A program made the position numbers and the translations under genes. The notes under the pieces are model-generated. The model did not search any database. It saw only the letters and a program-made list of their open reading frames with translations, and was not told where the DNA came from. Positions 20,267 through 32,692 of a DNA stretch of 64,000 nt are shown in pieces. The stretch's first letter is position 1, and every line of letters begins with the position of its first letter. The stretch spans positions 75,516,001 to 75,580,000 of the forward strand of contig OZ231126.1 in the NCBI GenBank assembly GCA_965153355.1, written 5' to 3'. The stretch comes from Flaccisagitta enflata (Eukaryota; Chaetognatha; Sagittoidea; Aphragmophora).

Positions 20267-20699
20267 AGTGGTTTAATTTCTAAGATAGTTGCATAGTTCC
20301 GGTTGGTCTTGATGATGTCTGGATAAAAGGTTTTGATTCAGATGTTGTCTGGAAAGTTGACTTCGTTTTTCAACGTAAATTTCATACGATTGTATCACAT
20401 TTCTTTCTCTTTTTTTCAAAAGTCTCCATTTGTTTTTTACTTTATTGTTAACAAAACTGTTTGTTGTTCTCAATTAGGATTTAGAATCCAGAATCAGGGA
20501 TTGTTCCTTTAAAAACCGTGAATGTCCTTCAAGTGTCGATGGGGACATTTTGTGGCGGCCAAACTTAAGCTAAAGCTCGAAGAATTCAGTCACTTTCTAA
20601 AACTTGGGGAAATCATTGAATATGGATCGTTGTTGTGGCATCCAAGAAGGCAGCAGCGTCAAGATTGGCACTGGCATAAGAAATAACGGCGGCCAACGT

Positions 20700-20880
20700 C
20701 GGAGGAGGCGGTGGCCTCAAAATTGGCGGCGGTGTCATTGTTGGTGTTGGGAATGGAGACCACGCTGATGGAAGCAGCATCGGCGACGACGGCGGCGGTG
20801 GCGGTGGCGGTGGCGTTGGCGATGGCGATGGCGGTGGTGGCGGTGGCGATGGCGGTGGTGGCGGCGGCAGCAAAGTTCAA
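20700..20880. repeat. (GGTGGC)n-like low-complexity region
   Basis: Imperfect GGCGGTGGC and GGCGATGGC hexamer/nonamer repeats, embedded in a slightly wider GC-rich block. Predicted Ala/Val/Met or His/Arg peptides are repeat artefacts. Confidence 0.8.
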
Positions 20881-21044
20881 CAACAACGCCATCCCGAAGC
20901 GCAGAACAGAGAGAAAGAGAATCCTGAAGGGAGAAACAAGAAAGAAAAATCCCATTCCAATCAAAACATAATGTAAACAAGAATGGAAAGTTAACTCCCT
21001 TGGAAGAGAGACCATATACAGGGGATGAGATGGGCGAGCAATGA

Positions 21045-21580
<536 letters not shown>

Positions 21581-21644
21581 TGTCAAAAAGAATCACAGTC
21601 AGATCCCGCTCTGTTGGATTTCAGGGGACTAAAAAATTTTCTGG

Positions 21645-21830
21645 CCTATTCACTGAATCACGAAAGAAAATCTCAAAAATGGGCCTGTCAAGACTAATTT
21701 CACTGAAGCACGACTTCGTGCTTCAGTGAAATTGGTATTCGTGATTCAGTGGATTGATGCCTAACCTCTGTTCGTGCATTAGTGGATTGATACTTAACCT
21801 CCATTTGCGATTCAGTGAGAAATAATTTCA
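21645..21830. repeat. Cluster of TTCACTGAAGCACGA palindromic modules
   Basis: A perfect 38-bp palindrome with 18-bp arms and a 2-base centre lies at 21696-21733. Single half-modules (TTCACTGAATCACGA, TTCGTGATTCAGTGG, TTCGTGCATTAGTGG, TTTGCGATTCAGTGA) surround it. A second palindrome of the same kind is at 24900-24921. Confidence 0.8.
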
Positions 21831-21895
21831 CCCTTGTCTGCTCTCCGTATAGGCTGGTGAATTCTTAGTAAGTGGAGGAAACGGGTATGGCACGA

Positions 21896-21897
<2 letters not shown>

Positions 21898-21989
<92 letters not shown>

Positions 21990-22000
21990 GTGTGTGTGTG
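21898..22000. repeat. (GT)n microsatellite
   Basis: About 100 bp of GT with one TTAG interruption at the right end. Confidence 0.97.
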
Positions 22001-22667
22001 ACAAACAATGAACTGCCCAAATTACGTGGTCTTGTTTTTGGAGCCCTCGTCGGAGAATGAAATAAAGAAAACCGTCGAACCAAATAGCGCAGATTCTATG
22101 GCGAAGGAATCTATGAATTATGAGTAGAGGTCGACCGAAGGTAGGTTAACCGAAGCCGAACCGAAGCCAAAGTTGACATTAACTAGATTACCGAAACCAA
22201 AACCGAAGGTTACCGAATTCAGAAACCGAAGTTTGAAGTTACTTCTATTCTTCACTCAAGGAAAGTAAAAAAAATTTATAAAAAAATTAAAGGTTCAATT
22301 AAATGGTTGTTTTTTTGTCTTCTATTTTTTTGTTTCTTTCATTTTTCACCTAACTTCTATTCTTTTAGTTTGTTTAAAAAAAAGTTGTACATACAAGATC
22401 AAAATTGGATAGCAACTTTGACTTTGGTTCCAAGGTAGAGGAAGTGCTCCATCCAATAGGTCAGTGCTAATGTTAACCTTTAGTCAATACCTATTGCGAG
22501 GCATATCTTTTAATGCTCTCCATTAGTCTGTCTGGTTGTGTACTTGTCTGTCTTCTTGCATACTTGTTCATCTTGCCTCATTCTAAATATTTCTTCTTTC
22601 TTAGCAAAATTTTTTTCATTTTTTAACTTTCTATGTCTTTATTTCTTTGTTTAATTTTTGAGGTCAC

Positions 22668-22819
22668 TAGACCATAAGGCCAGGAGCAGTAGGGTCAAAG
22701 ACATAAGATCATAAAAAAATATAAAATGTGACCAACTGACCGACCAACCAACTAACCAACCAACCAACCAACCAATGGACATAGCAGGTTGTAAAGTCAC
22801 ATGATAGCGACTAAAAACA
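22668..22819 (-). mobile_element. Group H element inside the hAT element, decayed
   Basis: Minus-oriented: TTTTTAGTCGC..., AACCTGCT, CAT/TGG repeats, then GGTTGG(TC)n core and a CTGCTCCTGGCC box. The 3' arm and stem-loop are not visible. Confidence 0.55.
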
Positions 22820-22897
22820 ATACTCCTTATGTTTTTTTTATAAATGATTTTTATATTGTTATCATTTCTCTCTGTCTTTTTTATTCTCTCATTATTT

Positions 22898-23050
22898 TTA
22901 GTTGCGGACACGCAACTCTATAAGAGGCTTTGTCTGTCCGTCGGTTGGTTGGTCGGTCCGTTGGTGAGCACGAGTCGAAAAGTGTGAAAACGCGCATTTC
23001 CGCTCCTGCCCACCCGTCCGCAACTAGTGGCCGTGTATCCGGCCTTGTTT
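22898..23050 (+). mobile_element. Group H element, AGTTGCGGAC subfamily, complete
   Basis: AGTTGCGGAC at 22900-22909 with ACGCAACT complement, TATAAGAGGCTTTGTC, GTCCGTCGG core, GAGTCGAAAAGTGTG, CGCTCCTGCCC, subterminal GTCCGCAACT at 23016-23025 (exact reverse complement of the 5' arm), GCCGTGTATCCGGC stem-loop and CTTGTTTT. Confidence 0.75.
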
Positions 23051-23084
23051 TTTCTTTCACTTTCTTTTTTTCTTCTTTTCTTTT

Positions 23085-23130
23085 TCTCTCTCTCTCTCTG
23101 TCTCTCTCTCTCTCTCTCTGTCTCTCTCTT

Positions 23131-23191
<61 letters not shown>

Positions 23192-23192
23192 C
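23085..23192. repeat. (CT)n microsatellite
   Basis: CTCT with TGTCT interruptions at the left and a pure tract at the right. Confidence 0.95.
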
Positions 23193-23474
23193 CTAAATTC
23201 AATTTTGAACCTTCTACCTACTACATACTGACATTTCTACTATCTACTGCCACTTTCAAAACCGAAGCCAAACCGGAGGCCGAAGGTGGGTGAGGTTCAG
23301 TAGGTCAGTACCGAACCGAACCTTCGGTCAACCTCTAATTATGAGTAAGCCAAATTGCTCGAAAATTTAGACTTCTTTCCACCAATACATGTACGTGAAC
23401 CCAAAACTGATGTTTTTTGCTTCATGAATGATTATACATATGATGTCTCTGATAGACGAAGGAATCTATGGCTA

Positions 23475-23615
23475 CTATCATTTTCAGACGCAGACACGCG
23501 ACACTACACCTTGCCGTGTTGGTCGCTATGTCGATATCTCTTTGAATTCAAGCGGTTTTGGCATAACTGCTCCTGCTCAACCTTCCGCGACTGGTTTGCC
23601 GTGTTTCTGAACTTG
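23475..23615 (+). mobile_element. Decayed group H element, short subfamily
   Basis: GACGCAGACACGCGACACT, ACACCTTGCCGTGTTGGTCG, CTGCTCCTGC, TTCCGCGACTGG and GCCGTG match the short copy at 4007 in the same order. The stem-loop is lost. Confidence 0.5.
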
Positions 23616-23644
23616 TTACTTTCGATGTTGATTATCGACAAATA

Positions 23645-24569
23645 TTGATGGCGCACTATGCGCCAATATGACACCAAAACCCACTATGGGCTCAATTCAA
23701 GCAAAAAACACTCATTTAAGATAAATCAATAAAAAACATAATTGAATTTGTAAAAGAGTAATCTTAAAATATAAATTTAATAAATATTCTACATTCTACA
23801 TTGCTAAGTTGATAGGATCTGTATTTTTGTATTTATTCATTAGCACTGTTTTTTCATCAGTTCATAGATGCAAAGAACCTCCCAAAATTTAAAAAAGAAT
23901 GTTTATCAAAATTTCATTGTATAAAAATTTTGCAAAAAAAAATCAAATAAAAAAAAAAATTTTTTTTATTGAAAAATTTTCCTGCATAAATTTTTTTGCA
24001 TCAGAAATTTTATTGCATTAATTTTCTTTTTATCAAAATTTTTCTTTGCATTAAAAATTGTAAGCATCAAAAATTTTTAGCATCAAAAATTTTTTCGTAT
24101 GAAAATTTTTTTGCATCATTTTTCTTTGTCTCAAAACAATTTTTGCATAAAAATTTTTACCATTAGATATTGTTTTTTTGCATAAAAAATTCTTTTTATA
24201 TGAACATCATTATTTTGTATCAAAGATTCTTTTATAAAAAAAAACTTTTTGCTTTAAAATAATTTTAATTTTTTTTGCATCAATTTTTTTTTACTTGGAA
24301 ATTTTTTGTTATTAAGATTTTTCCTATGTTTTATCATAAGATTTTCAATATCAAAGAAAATATATCTTATTTATAATACATACATTTGATCAGTCTTAAG
24401 CCTGCACTAATTTGCGTTTAATCTCATAACATTATTCACATAACATAACATTTTTCAAAAAATATTTTGTGGTTTTTTCCTTAATATAATTATTTGATTT
24501 TTGTTTAATTTTGGTTCAATTGAGCAAATAGTGCATTTTGTGTCATTACGGCGCATAGTGGGCTATCAA
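23645..24569. mobile_element. Inverted-repeat element with AT-rich core
   Basis: Left TTGATGGCGCACTATGCGCC and the reverse complement of the right end (TTTGATAGCCCACTATGCGCC) match. The similarity continues as ATGACAC, AAACCCACTATGGGCTC and TCAATT. The interior (23880-24320) is about 80% A/T with degenerate GCATCAAAAATTTT units. No transposase frame and no clear target duplication. Confidence 0.6.
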
Positions 24570-24644
24570 ATCCACGGCATTGGCGACAATTAATGTCGAA
24601 AGCAAAAACGTTAAAATTCGTAGATCAACAAGAAAAAAAATTAC

Positions 24645-24656
24645 AGAGAGAGAGGG

Positions 24657-24747
<91 letters not shown>
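24645..24747. repeat. (GA)n microsatellite
   Basis: About 100 bp of GA, with two GGAAAG interruptions at the left. Confidence 0.97.
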
Positions 24748-24749
<2 letters not shown>

Positions 24750-24979
24750 CAATAGTGCAGTGGGAGGTGAAATAGAGAATTTTTTGGTCATTAATGAGTG
24801 CATTTCATTTCCATTTTAGCACGACACCATGATGAACACTTATTTTTCCCATTTCACTGAAGCACGAACTTGAAAAATGGCAGTTCATACTCTTTCCTCT
24901 GAAGCACGACGTCGTGCTTCAGTGAAAACAAGTTTAACTTAAGTACGAATTTCGTGATTAAGAGGATGCCCCAATTTTC

Positions 24980-26190
24980 TCTGTTCTAGGCGGAATCCTG
25001 TTTTAGTCTTATGTCCAATATAAGAAATAAAAGAAAACAAGTTGAAGGGATCAAAATTCGTATCTGTTAAAGGCAAAATTCTGTTCAAAGCGGTGTTGGA
25101 GCAGGGTTCAACTGACTGAACAGACAGGCAGTTCAATCATTGTAGAGATACTGTTGACTCGCGCAACAACCGATGTTACGGAGTTAGTGACCTCAATAAC
25201 AGATGTCAACGGACGAGTTCCAACTGTTAGTGATGAATTTCCGTTATTGCTATTTTAGCAAAGAACGACAAACAATATGAAGGGACCAAAGACCAATTAT
25301 AAGCGGATTTCCGCGACTCTCGGATCCGTTATAGTGAGGTTAAACTGTGCCAATTTTCAACTATTACAGGCAGTTAACCGCTACTCCTGGATCTCTTGGA
25401 AAGTGGTTGTCCTTGACTCTCTCTCTCTCTCTCCTCCTTATAGCGAATGATATCAATAAGAAGAATGATTTGGGCAGCAATTTCACCTCATGACTTTTAC
25501 GCACCGTTAAGCTCCAAAAGACACCAAAGAACGACAAAGCAAATCAGATGGGACATAACGGGTGTTCGAATAAAAACTGTAGGTAGTTTTTCCTTAGGAA
25601 TGACGTATTTAGTACCAGACAACTTGATATAAAGATTTTGATAAAATCATAAATGATAATGTTTTCAAACAGCGCCTAGGACAAAATGCTTGCTTTCCTG
25701 GTCAGAAATGCCTCTTTTTCCATACTGTAAATTTGTTTTATAAAAACATAGTTTAGGGACATAGAACATAAAAGAAGAAAAACAAATTACTGCTACAGTT
25801 TTTTTTTTTTTTTTTTGGAACACCTGATATACTGTAAGGAGGCTAAATATCTGACAAAGACGACCAGACAATTTGCCATAAAACCCGACAATGTGACAAA
25901 TATCAATTTGTCTGACAAGTCGCGATGAGAATGAGAATCGATACGAATCTCTATAGAATTCAATCCAATAGCATGTAGATTATTAATGATCTACAAAGAG
26001 AACAGAACAAAGAGATCACGAGATGAGTGAATCTTGTAAATAAACTTGATGAATGAATGAATGAATTCTATTTAGAAACATGATTACAAATACAAGTACC
26101 TGTACCTGTAACTGTTTCATTGATAGCCCATGGAAGTCTTTTTATGCCACTTTTTTCCAGAGGGGTCCAGGAAAATAAAACATTCATAAC
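24980..26190. other. No firm feature; possible old transposon scraps
   Basis: A frame at 25447-25632 contains RRMIWAAISPHDFYAPL, faintly like the V/M-W-A/G-x-I-S region of Tc1/mariner transposases, but too short and diverged to call. The rest is AT-rich without motif. Confidence 0.3.
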
Positions 26191-26194
26191 AGTT

Positions 26195-26421
26195 AAAACA
26201 AGGCCGGATACACGGCTACCCCAGTCGCGTGCGGGTGGGCAGGGCCATAATTGAGGTCAGTGGAGCATTTGGGCAGGAGCAATAAGGCCAAAATCCCCAT
26301 TAACGCCGAAAAAGTAAAGCGTGACGGACGGACGGACAGACGGACCGATGGACGGACCGACGGACCGACGGACGGACGGACCGACAAAGCGGGGTGTAGA
26401 GTCGCGTAGCACGCGACTAAG
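26195..26421 (-). mobile_element. Group H element, main subfamily, complete
   Basis: Minus-oriented: 5' arm (GCACGCGACT at 26409-26418 on the plus strand) and 3' arm (AGTCGCGTGC at 26223-26232) are exact reverse complements. The core is (GGAC)n on the plus strand. The 3' stem-loop is GCCGGATACACGGC in plus reading, preceded by AACAAG. Confidence 0.75.
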
Positions 26422-26699
26422 AAATGATAAAAAGACACAGATCAACGGCTAAAAACTTGATTTAAAGCCCTTCAAATTTACAAGCAATCTACGCCAACCA
26501 TATCTCTCTAACTCAATGCCTTCAAAAGCTATTTCACTTTGAATGAAATATTTCAATTTTGCTTTTGCCATCTCTACATAATCATCAAATGATATCATTT
26601 CACTCTTTATTGAATTATTTCTAAATGCATTGAGATAGACAGATGCGATTCGCGTAGACTGCTTGCAAATCTGAAGGGCTTCATTTATGTCACCAAATT

Positions 26700-26897
26700 T
26701 TAGATGCGTGCACGCGCCTCTACACCGCTTTGTCCGTTGGTTGGTTGGTCGGTTGGTCGGACGGTCAGCACACTTTACTTTTTTTTATGATCTTTATTTT
26801 TGGACCTCACTGCTCCTGCCCAAATGGTCTGGTGACCTCAAGTATCGCCCCTGCCCACCCGCACGCGACTTCGGTAGCCGTGTATCCGGCCTTGTTA
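26700..26897 (+). mobile_element. Group H element, main subfamily
   Basis: 5' arm AGATGCGTGC with CACGCGCCT, CACCGCTTTGTCC, (GGTTGGTC)n, CTGCTCCTGCCC, GCACGCGACT at 26861-26870, GCCGTGTATCCGGC and CTTGTT. The two arms differ at two positions. Confidence 0.7.
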
Positions 26898-26899
26898 TA

Positions 26900-28040
26900 T
26901 AGCATGTGTTGAATCTCTTTGGAGCTTAAAGTCTAAATGTAGTAAAGAAATGGGATCAAGAAAATGAAAAGAATAGTCTGGATGGTCATTACCCCAGAAT
27001 AGCTCAAAAAGCTCTACAAAACGTCTCCCTAACAAGTGGCGGGTGTGATTAAGTCAAAAGGGCCTCACACTAAATATTGATGGCTCTATGATCAATCTAT
27101 ATACATTTTCATATCAATAGATCATCTTGTTTTCTATGAGTAAAGATTTTTATTTCCAAGATAGTAGTTACGATTTAGATAATGTTGAATTGTGTTTTTC
27201 TAATCAGTATTCATGATTTAGTACTGCCAAAAGTTATACTTTCCCCCAATTTTTTTTTCTCTTTTTTCCCTGTTTGATTTCCTTCCCCATCTCCAAACCC
27301 CATGATTTCCCCCCCCCCCACGGGGGGGAAGGGAAATCAACAATATACATGTCTGTTTTGAAATATTGGACAGGGTCAGAAACAAACAGACGCGCACTGC
27401 CTCTGCATTCTTTATGTTTAAAGACATGTTCATGTAAAAGTCATGCACAGATAAAACGACTGGTTAATGCTCATCTTTCTTCTCTTCATCCTACTCCTAC
27501 TCCCACTCCTACTCAAACACACTGGTTGTCCCCGATAGAATCTAAACCTAAACCGTTTTTCTTTTCTTTAGTGTTGATGTTTTGTGGAGAAAATTGCCGC
27601 CAAAGCCTAAAGCAATTGGCAAAGGGATTGCGTAGGCGCAAAAGACTGTGACACAAAGGACCAAACCGCACTGCGGTCTGACTTGTATTTCATTGAGGCA
27701 AAAAGGCAAATTGGCGAAGCAGATTTGAGGTAGGAAGGACTGTGATATTAAAACCAAGCAGCACCACGACAATGACAAATACATTGTCAGTTAATAAAGG
27801 AAGGTAGGCGCAAAGACCTTGACCAAAAGGACCAAACTACATGATAGGTTGGTTTGTTTCAATTTGGCATACAAATTAGAATTCTTTTTCTATACTTGTA
27901 TTCATGCATCCATCTAAAAACCTCAACCTCAATCTGATATTAATAATTGTTATAATCATATAATTTCTCACTTCTGAATATATGGCTAGCTTCAAATTGA
28001 AGCCTTCAATGTATGAGTTGAATAAAGTTGCTTTATTACA
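26900..28040. other. Unassigned DNA with two short dispersed repeats
   Basis: 27230-27350 (GATTTCCTTCCCCATCTCC, then a C run and CACGGGGGGGAAGGG) is inversely related to 31370-31620. A 35-bp phrase (GTAGGCGCAAA...AAGGACCAAAC) occurs at about 27631 and again at about 27807. No gene is supported. Confidence 0.4.
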
Positions 28041-28044
28041 ACAA

Positions 28045-28290
28045 GTGACACAGGGTCACAATATTGTTGCGGATGGGTGGGCAGGGGCATCCAACCCCCA
28101 TCCACACCCAAACCCACCCCCTACACTCAAACATACCCAAAAAGTAATTAAAACACTCGTTTTCCCATTTTTCAACTCAATGACCCCTGATGGACTGAGG
28201 GACTGACTGACCAACGGACGGACAGAACAATGGACGGACAGACAGACGGACAAAGCCTTTTATAGAGTTGCGTGTCCGCAACTAAAATTA
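28045..28290 (-). mobile_element. Group H element, AGTTGCGGAC subfamily with alternative 3' end
   Basis: Minus-oriented: the 5' end is AGTTGCGGAC with ACGCAACTCT, then TATAAAAGGCTTTGTCC, (GTCC)n and AACTCAATGACCC. The 3' side is CCCACCCATCCGCAAC, followed by AATATTGTGACCCTGTGTCAC rather than the usual stem-loop. The same alternative end occurs at about 9556 and 46460, so it defines a 3'-end variant. Confidence 0.6.
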
Positions 28291-28325
28291 AGAATGATGG
28301 AGCAGCAATGATCCTATGTCACTTT

Positions 28326-28540
28326 TTAGTCGCATGTTAAGCGACTCTATACCCCGTTTTGTCCGTCCATTGGTTGGTTGGTTGGTTGGTTGGTCGGTTG
28401 GTCAGTCTCCATTTTACTTTTTCGGCGTTATTGAGCGTTTTGAGCCCACTGCTCCTGCCCAAATGCCTCAGTGACATTCTCCATCACTGCCCCTGCCCAC
28501 ATGCACGCAACTAGGGTAGTCGTGTATCCAGCTTTGTTTT
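28326..28540 (+). mobile_element. Group H element, decayed arms
   Basis: AGTCGCATGT, AAGCGACT, ATACCCCGTTTTGTCC, (GGTT)n, GGCGTTATTGAGCGTTTTG, CTGCTCCTGCCC, GCACGCAACT, TCGTGTATCCAGC and TTTGTTTT. Order is intact; pairing is weakened by several substitutions. Confidence 0.7.
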
Positions 28541-28929
28541 GTAAGACTGGGGATGTATATTTTCTTTGAATTGAAAATCTAAGCAGGGCCAGTTATGAAA
28601 GAAAACTGCTTGAAAGATTTCAGACCCAAGGCCGGTGTTCAAGATAGATAAACCTAAAAGAGAACCTTATTTTTGGATGAATAGTAATACTGCCCTACTT
28701 TTATTGGGTCAATTTTTCTGATTCTGTCTCATAGTGGGTAGAATCGCGAAAATTGGAGGATGAATAGAAAGAATTCCATGGAAGCTTCGCGTAGGCGAAC
28801 TTAGCATTTGTGGTTGAAAACAAAATCGCGTAGGACTAAAGTTGAACCTAGAATATGGTTACCCTAACTAGGTTACATTTGCACCTGCTACAATGTAGCA
28901 CTAATAGGGCTTTAGTTGCACTTTCAGTA

Positions 28930-29092
<163 letters not shown>

Positions 29093-29154
29093 GATCCAAA
29101 TTGAGTTACAGTCAATGACAAAAGTCTTCAGAGATCAGATTCATAAAGAGCGAA

Positions 29155-29240
29155 ACAAGGCCGAGATGTGCGCTGTGTGGATCGTCGAAAGAATGTACCC
29201 GACCAACCGACCGACTGAGGGACAGAGCCAGTTATAGAGG
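29155..29240 (-). mobile_element. Group H remnant
   Basis: AACAAGGCCGAGATGTGCG... ACCCGACCAACCGACCGAC ...GAGCC...TTATAGAGG resembles a minus-oriented H element of the TATAAGAGGC type; termini decayed. Confidence 0.4.
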
Positions 29241-29293
29241 TGCTTTGGCTCACTTAAAAAGGAAATATAAACAACTGCCAGATAGGCGCTATT

Positions 29294-29295
<2 letters not shown>

Positions 29296-29356
<61 letters not shown>

Positions 29357-29375
29357 GTGCAGAGGCAAAGATAAC

Positions 29376-29431
<56 letters not shown>

Positions 29432-29461
29432 AAAAAAAAAAAAAAAAAAAGAAAAAAAAAA
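29296..29461. repeat. (CAGA)n, (GA)n and poly(A) cluster
   Basis: CAGA at about 29296-29357, GA at about 29380-29426, then about 34 bp mostly A. Confidence 0.95.
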
Positions 29462-30123
29462 GCAGAGGAGACGATTATGGAAGAGACATGAAAAGCGTTC
29501 TCGCAATGAAGCAATTTCATTGTCTGTTTTCAATCGTCGCGCATGAGTGAACTCCCAAGGCCGAGCAAATGAAGCCGCAACAAACTGCACTGCGCAACGC
29601 AATCTACCATTTAGGAAAAAAAAAAGTATATCTACACTTTCGAGAATAAGTTGATTTATGACCAAGGAGGTAAAACACAAACAGTATTCATCTCAATACT
29701 TGGTTTGGCCACTATTGGCCTCTACCACTGTCTTCATTTGACACGCCATCGACTCATACAAGAATCTGAAAGACACTACGTTGCTGTTATTAAATACATA
29801 ATGAATGCATTTCCATGGCAACCAGCTATTATGGGCAATAAAGCATCCCTTTATTAGTCTATGTTTCAAACCTCACTCCTCTAGCTTCATTTGTTTTTCT
29901 GCAATTCTTGCCCCTGTTATCTCAGGTCTAGACGAGATCTACTGTACCGTTTTACTTTTGCTTGCCATTTCTAAATGGATTGAGCTACAACTTCCAGATT
30001 AGCGGCAAATGGTAGGAAATTCACTGAAGTTTCAGAATCTCACTGATTTATGCGTAATCCAATATCTCTATAAGCTAAATTATACCTCTTTCTCTCCGTA
30101 GGTATATCTATTTCTAAGATGGT

Positions 30124-30870
30124 AACGCAATTTCATGTTTTGTCACAGCTACAGACTGCACTGCACAATGCAATCGCAGGCAATTTTACTCTTTGTCACC
30201 GCAACAGATTGCGCTGCACCACGCAATCCCAGGCAATTTCGCGTTTTATCACTCCAACAGACTGCCCTGTGCCACGCAATCTCAGGCAATTTCGCGTTTT
30301 ATCACTGCAACTGACGGCACTGCAACACAATCTCAGGCAATTTCACATTATGTCACTCCAACAGACTGCCCTGTGCCACGCAATCTCAGGCAATTTCATG
30401 TTTTGTCTCTGTAACAGACTGCACTACACCGCGCAATCTCTTGTAATTTCACATTTTGTCACTCCAACAGACTGCACTGCGCAACACAATCTCGGGCAAA
30501 TTAATGTTTTGTGACCGCAACCGACTGCACTGCGCCATATGATCTCAGGCAATATCATGTTTTGTCACTGAGCCAGACTGCACTGCGCCACACAGTCTTA
30601 GGCAATTTCATATTTTGTCACTTTAACAAACTACACTGTGCCACACAATCATGTGGCTTTTCACCTCCTGCGGTAGTGAGCCACATTGTCATGCACTTTA
30701 TCACTGCTATACAAATTTGGGAAATTTTGCATCTTGCCTCCTGGATCCAACTAGACTAATCTGAGGCAATCTGATGTTTCGTCACCCAAAACGATGTTGG
30801 AAAACATCAAAATAAACTGACCCGTATCACCAGTCTCAGGCAATTTCGCATCTTGTCACCCGGTAACATA
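30124..30870 (+). repeat. 53-bp minisatellite (CAATTTCATGTTTTGTCAC type)
   Basis: CAGGCAATTTC phrases recur every 51-53 bp (about 30177, 30230, 30283, 30334, 30387, 30440, 30494). Each unit also holds CAACAGACTGCACTGCGCC and ACGCAATCT. About eleven recognisable units, decaying to the right. A single unit with the same CAACAAACTGCACTGCGCAA phrase stands alone at about 29570. A long frame across the array is not evidence of a protein because units diverge without codon bias. Confidence 0.85.
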
Positions 30871-30879
30871 TCGTGCCAC

Positions 30880-32505
30880 ATCACAACATTATAGGCTGTA
30901 CCATGAAGCCAGAGACAATTTACGTTTCGATACCCGTCACCCCATACCATGATATGCTAAACTGCAATAGAATGCGCCATACCGTACAGTCATGGGCTAT
31001 TTCATTCCTTGTCATTCCATACCTTGTTAATCCGCCTTTCAAAAGCCTGAACGAAACCGATCAATTTTGTATCTGGACCCCATACCATGTTGAGCCACAC
31101 TACAACTGTCTCATATTTTACTACATAACGGCCTAATCTCAAGCCATAAACCGGTACCCACTGCCATTGTCCAGGTTAACTGATACGACTTAGCGTCATC
31201 TCTTCCCCCTCACCGCGATGTCTCATAAACTGCAGTCTTAAGGGCCCAGCGCTAGATCAACCCTGGCCCAACTCTAGCCTAAGGGACCAAATCTATGTTT
31301 TGTTACCAAGTCTTGAAGCCAGATTCTCAATCTTATCTTTACAGGTGTGTATAAAGTTGAGTATTCCCCCAGCGGGGGGGAGAATAAAATCAAAGGGTTT
31401 AGAGATGGGGAAAAATCAAAAGCTTGAAAAAAAAGAAAAAAGAATTTTTTTTAAAGATTTAACACTTTTGTTAGTACCAAAAGGTAAAATTTGCTTACTA
31501 CAACACAATTTCACACAAAATATACTGTTTTATTGCTTTGAGGGGGAGAAAATCAAAGATTTTATGACGTGACAGGATGCGTCGCGGGGAAGAAAATCAA
31601 AGGCAGGGGGGGGAAATAAAATCAAAAGCCACTCAATTATATACACCCCTGTACACCCCTGCATCTTTAATGCCAAACTCATAGTCTCTAGGCCAGACTT
31701 CTGACCTGAAATGATGTCAATGACAATTTAAACAATATCCCTCACTACACCCAAACTGAAAATATGGAAGAGGGCGCTGTGAACGCTCACTGACTAGTTT
31801 AGGTGGTCACCAAAAATATATGCATTTTAACCATAAAAAAAAAAAAAAAAGAAAAAAAGAAAAAAAGAGACAACTCATTCAGCTTATTTCTGCTGAACTA
31901 AAGATATAGAATATAAAAAATCCAAGACCGTTTGAAGGATCTCCAAAAGATCTTTCAAATGCGACGTTGCTGCTTTATTCGTTAAGAAACGGCACAAAAA
32001 TGGATGAAAACATTGCCGTATTCAATTTTGCAATTCAACTGTATTCAAAAGGCTTTGAAGAGAAGTAGTTCACTTTGACGAGCTCTAACTTTTAAACGGT
32101 TTAAGTTACAGATCGGTCTTGAATGAAAGAAAATTCAAAATTGAAAATACCTTGAAAAAAAGTTTAAAAAGATTATTTTTCTCTGTTTTTTTTATGAACT
32201 AACAAAAAGGTACAGCTTTTTCAATGTGGCTTCTACCGTCTTGACCATCTACCCTTTATCCTCATGTCATTTCTAAACGAATAAAGCTACAAGTTATTTG
32301 AGTTCCTTAATGTCTGTGATGTGATGTGTCTGTGTACAATAACCACCATGGTCCTAGAGTCAGGTCACCCACTTTACTTTGCTTCAGGAAAAATTTTGAC
32401 TAATTCACGGCGCCTTCCGGAAAGAAGACAGAATGAATTTGCCTTTAGGCTCATAACAACCAGTGATTTTCTCGTTGTCTGAGAAAAAAAGGAAGTGACC
32501 CATTG
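30880..32505. other. Unassigned DNA, several weak dispersed repeats
   Basis: 31360-31620 has GGGG...AAAATCAAAG blocks related in inverse orientation to 27230-27350. 32080-32300 has TTTTAAACGGTTTAAG-type phrases resembling 12.2 and 41.2 kb. No gene or terminus is recognised. Confidence 0.4.
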
Positions 32506-32512
32506 ACCGTTT

Positions 32513-32692
32513 TTAGTTGCGGACACGCAACTCTATAAGAGGCTTTGTCCGTCCGTCGGTCGGTCGGTCGGTCCGTGGACACGAGTCAAAAAGTGCGGAA
32601 ATGAGCGTTTTAGAACACTTTTAGTTGCGGACAGTTGCATTTCCGCCCCTGCCCACCCGTCCGCAACTGATGGCCGTGTATCCGGCCTTGTT
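32513..32692 (+). mobile_element. Group H element, AGTTGCGGAC subfamily, complete, with internal second start
   Basis: AGTTGCGGAC at 32515-32524, ACGCAACT, TATAAGAGGCTTTGTCC, (GTCG)n, GAGTCAAAAAGTGCGG, GTCCGCAACT at 32659-32668 (exact reverse complement), GCCGTGTATCCGGC and CTTGTT. A second TTTTAGTTGCGGACAGTTGC lies inside at about 32620, as if a new 5' end had been copied into the body. Confidence 0.75.

Larger units (their letters stand above)
22125..23337. mobile_element. hAT-type nonautonomous element with 8-bp target duplication
   Basis: Terminal inverted repeats TAGAGGTCGACCGAAGGT (left) and, reverse-complemented, TAGAGGTTGACCGAAGGT (right) are flanked on both sides by ATTATGAG (22117-22124 and 23338-23345). 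An 8-bp duplication with TAG-starting ends is the hAT signature. Inner ends carry repeated ACCGAAGCC motifs in inverted arrangement. There is no transposase frame. Two group H elements and a (CT)n tract lie inside it, so it is older than those. Confidence 0.8.

Noticed and set aside
30119-30514. 131-residue frame over the 53-bp array
   Set aside because: Units diverge at all codon positions alike and neighbouring frames are equally open; treated as a minisatellite.
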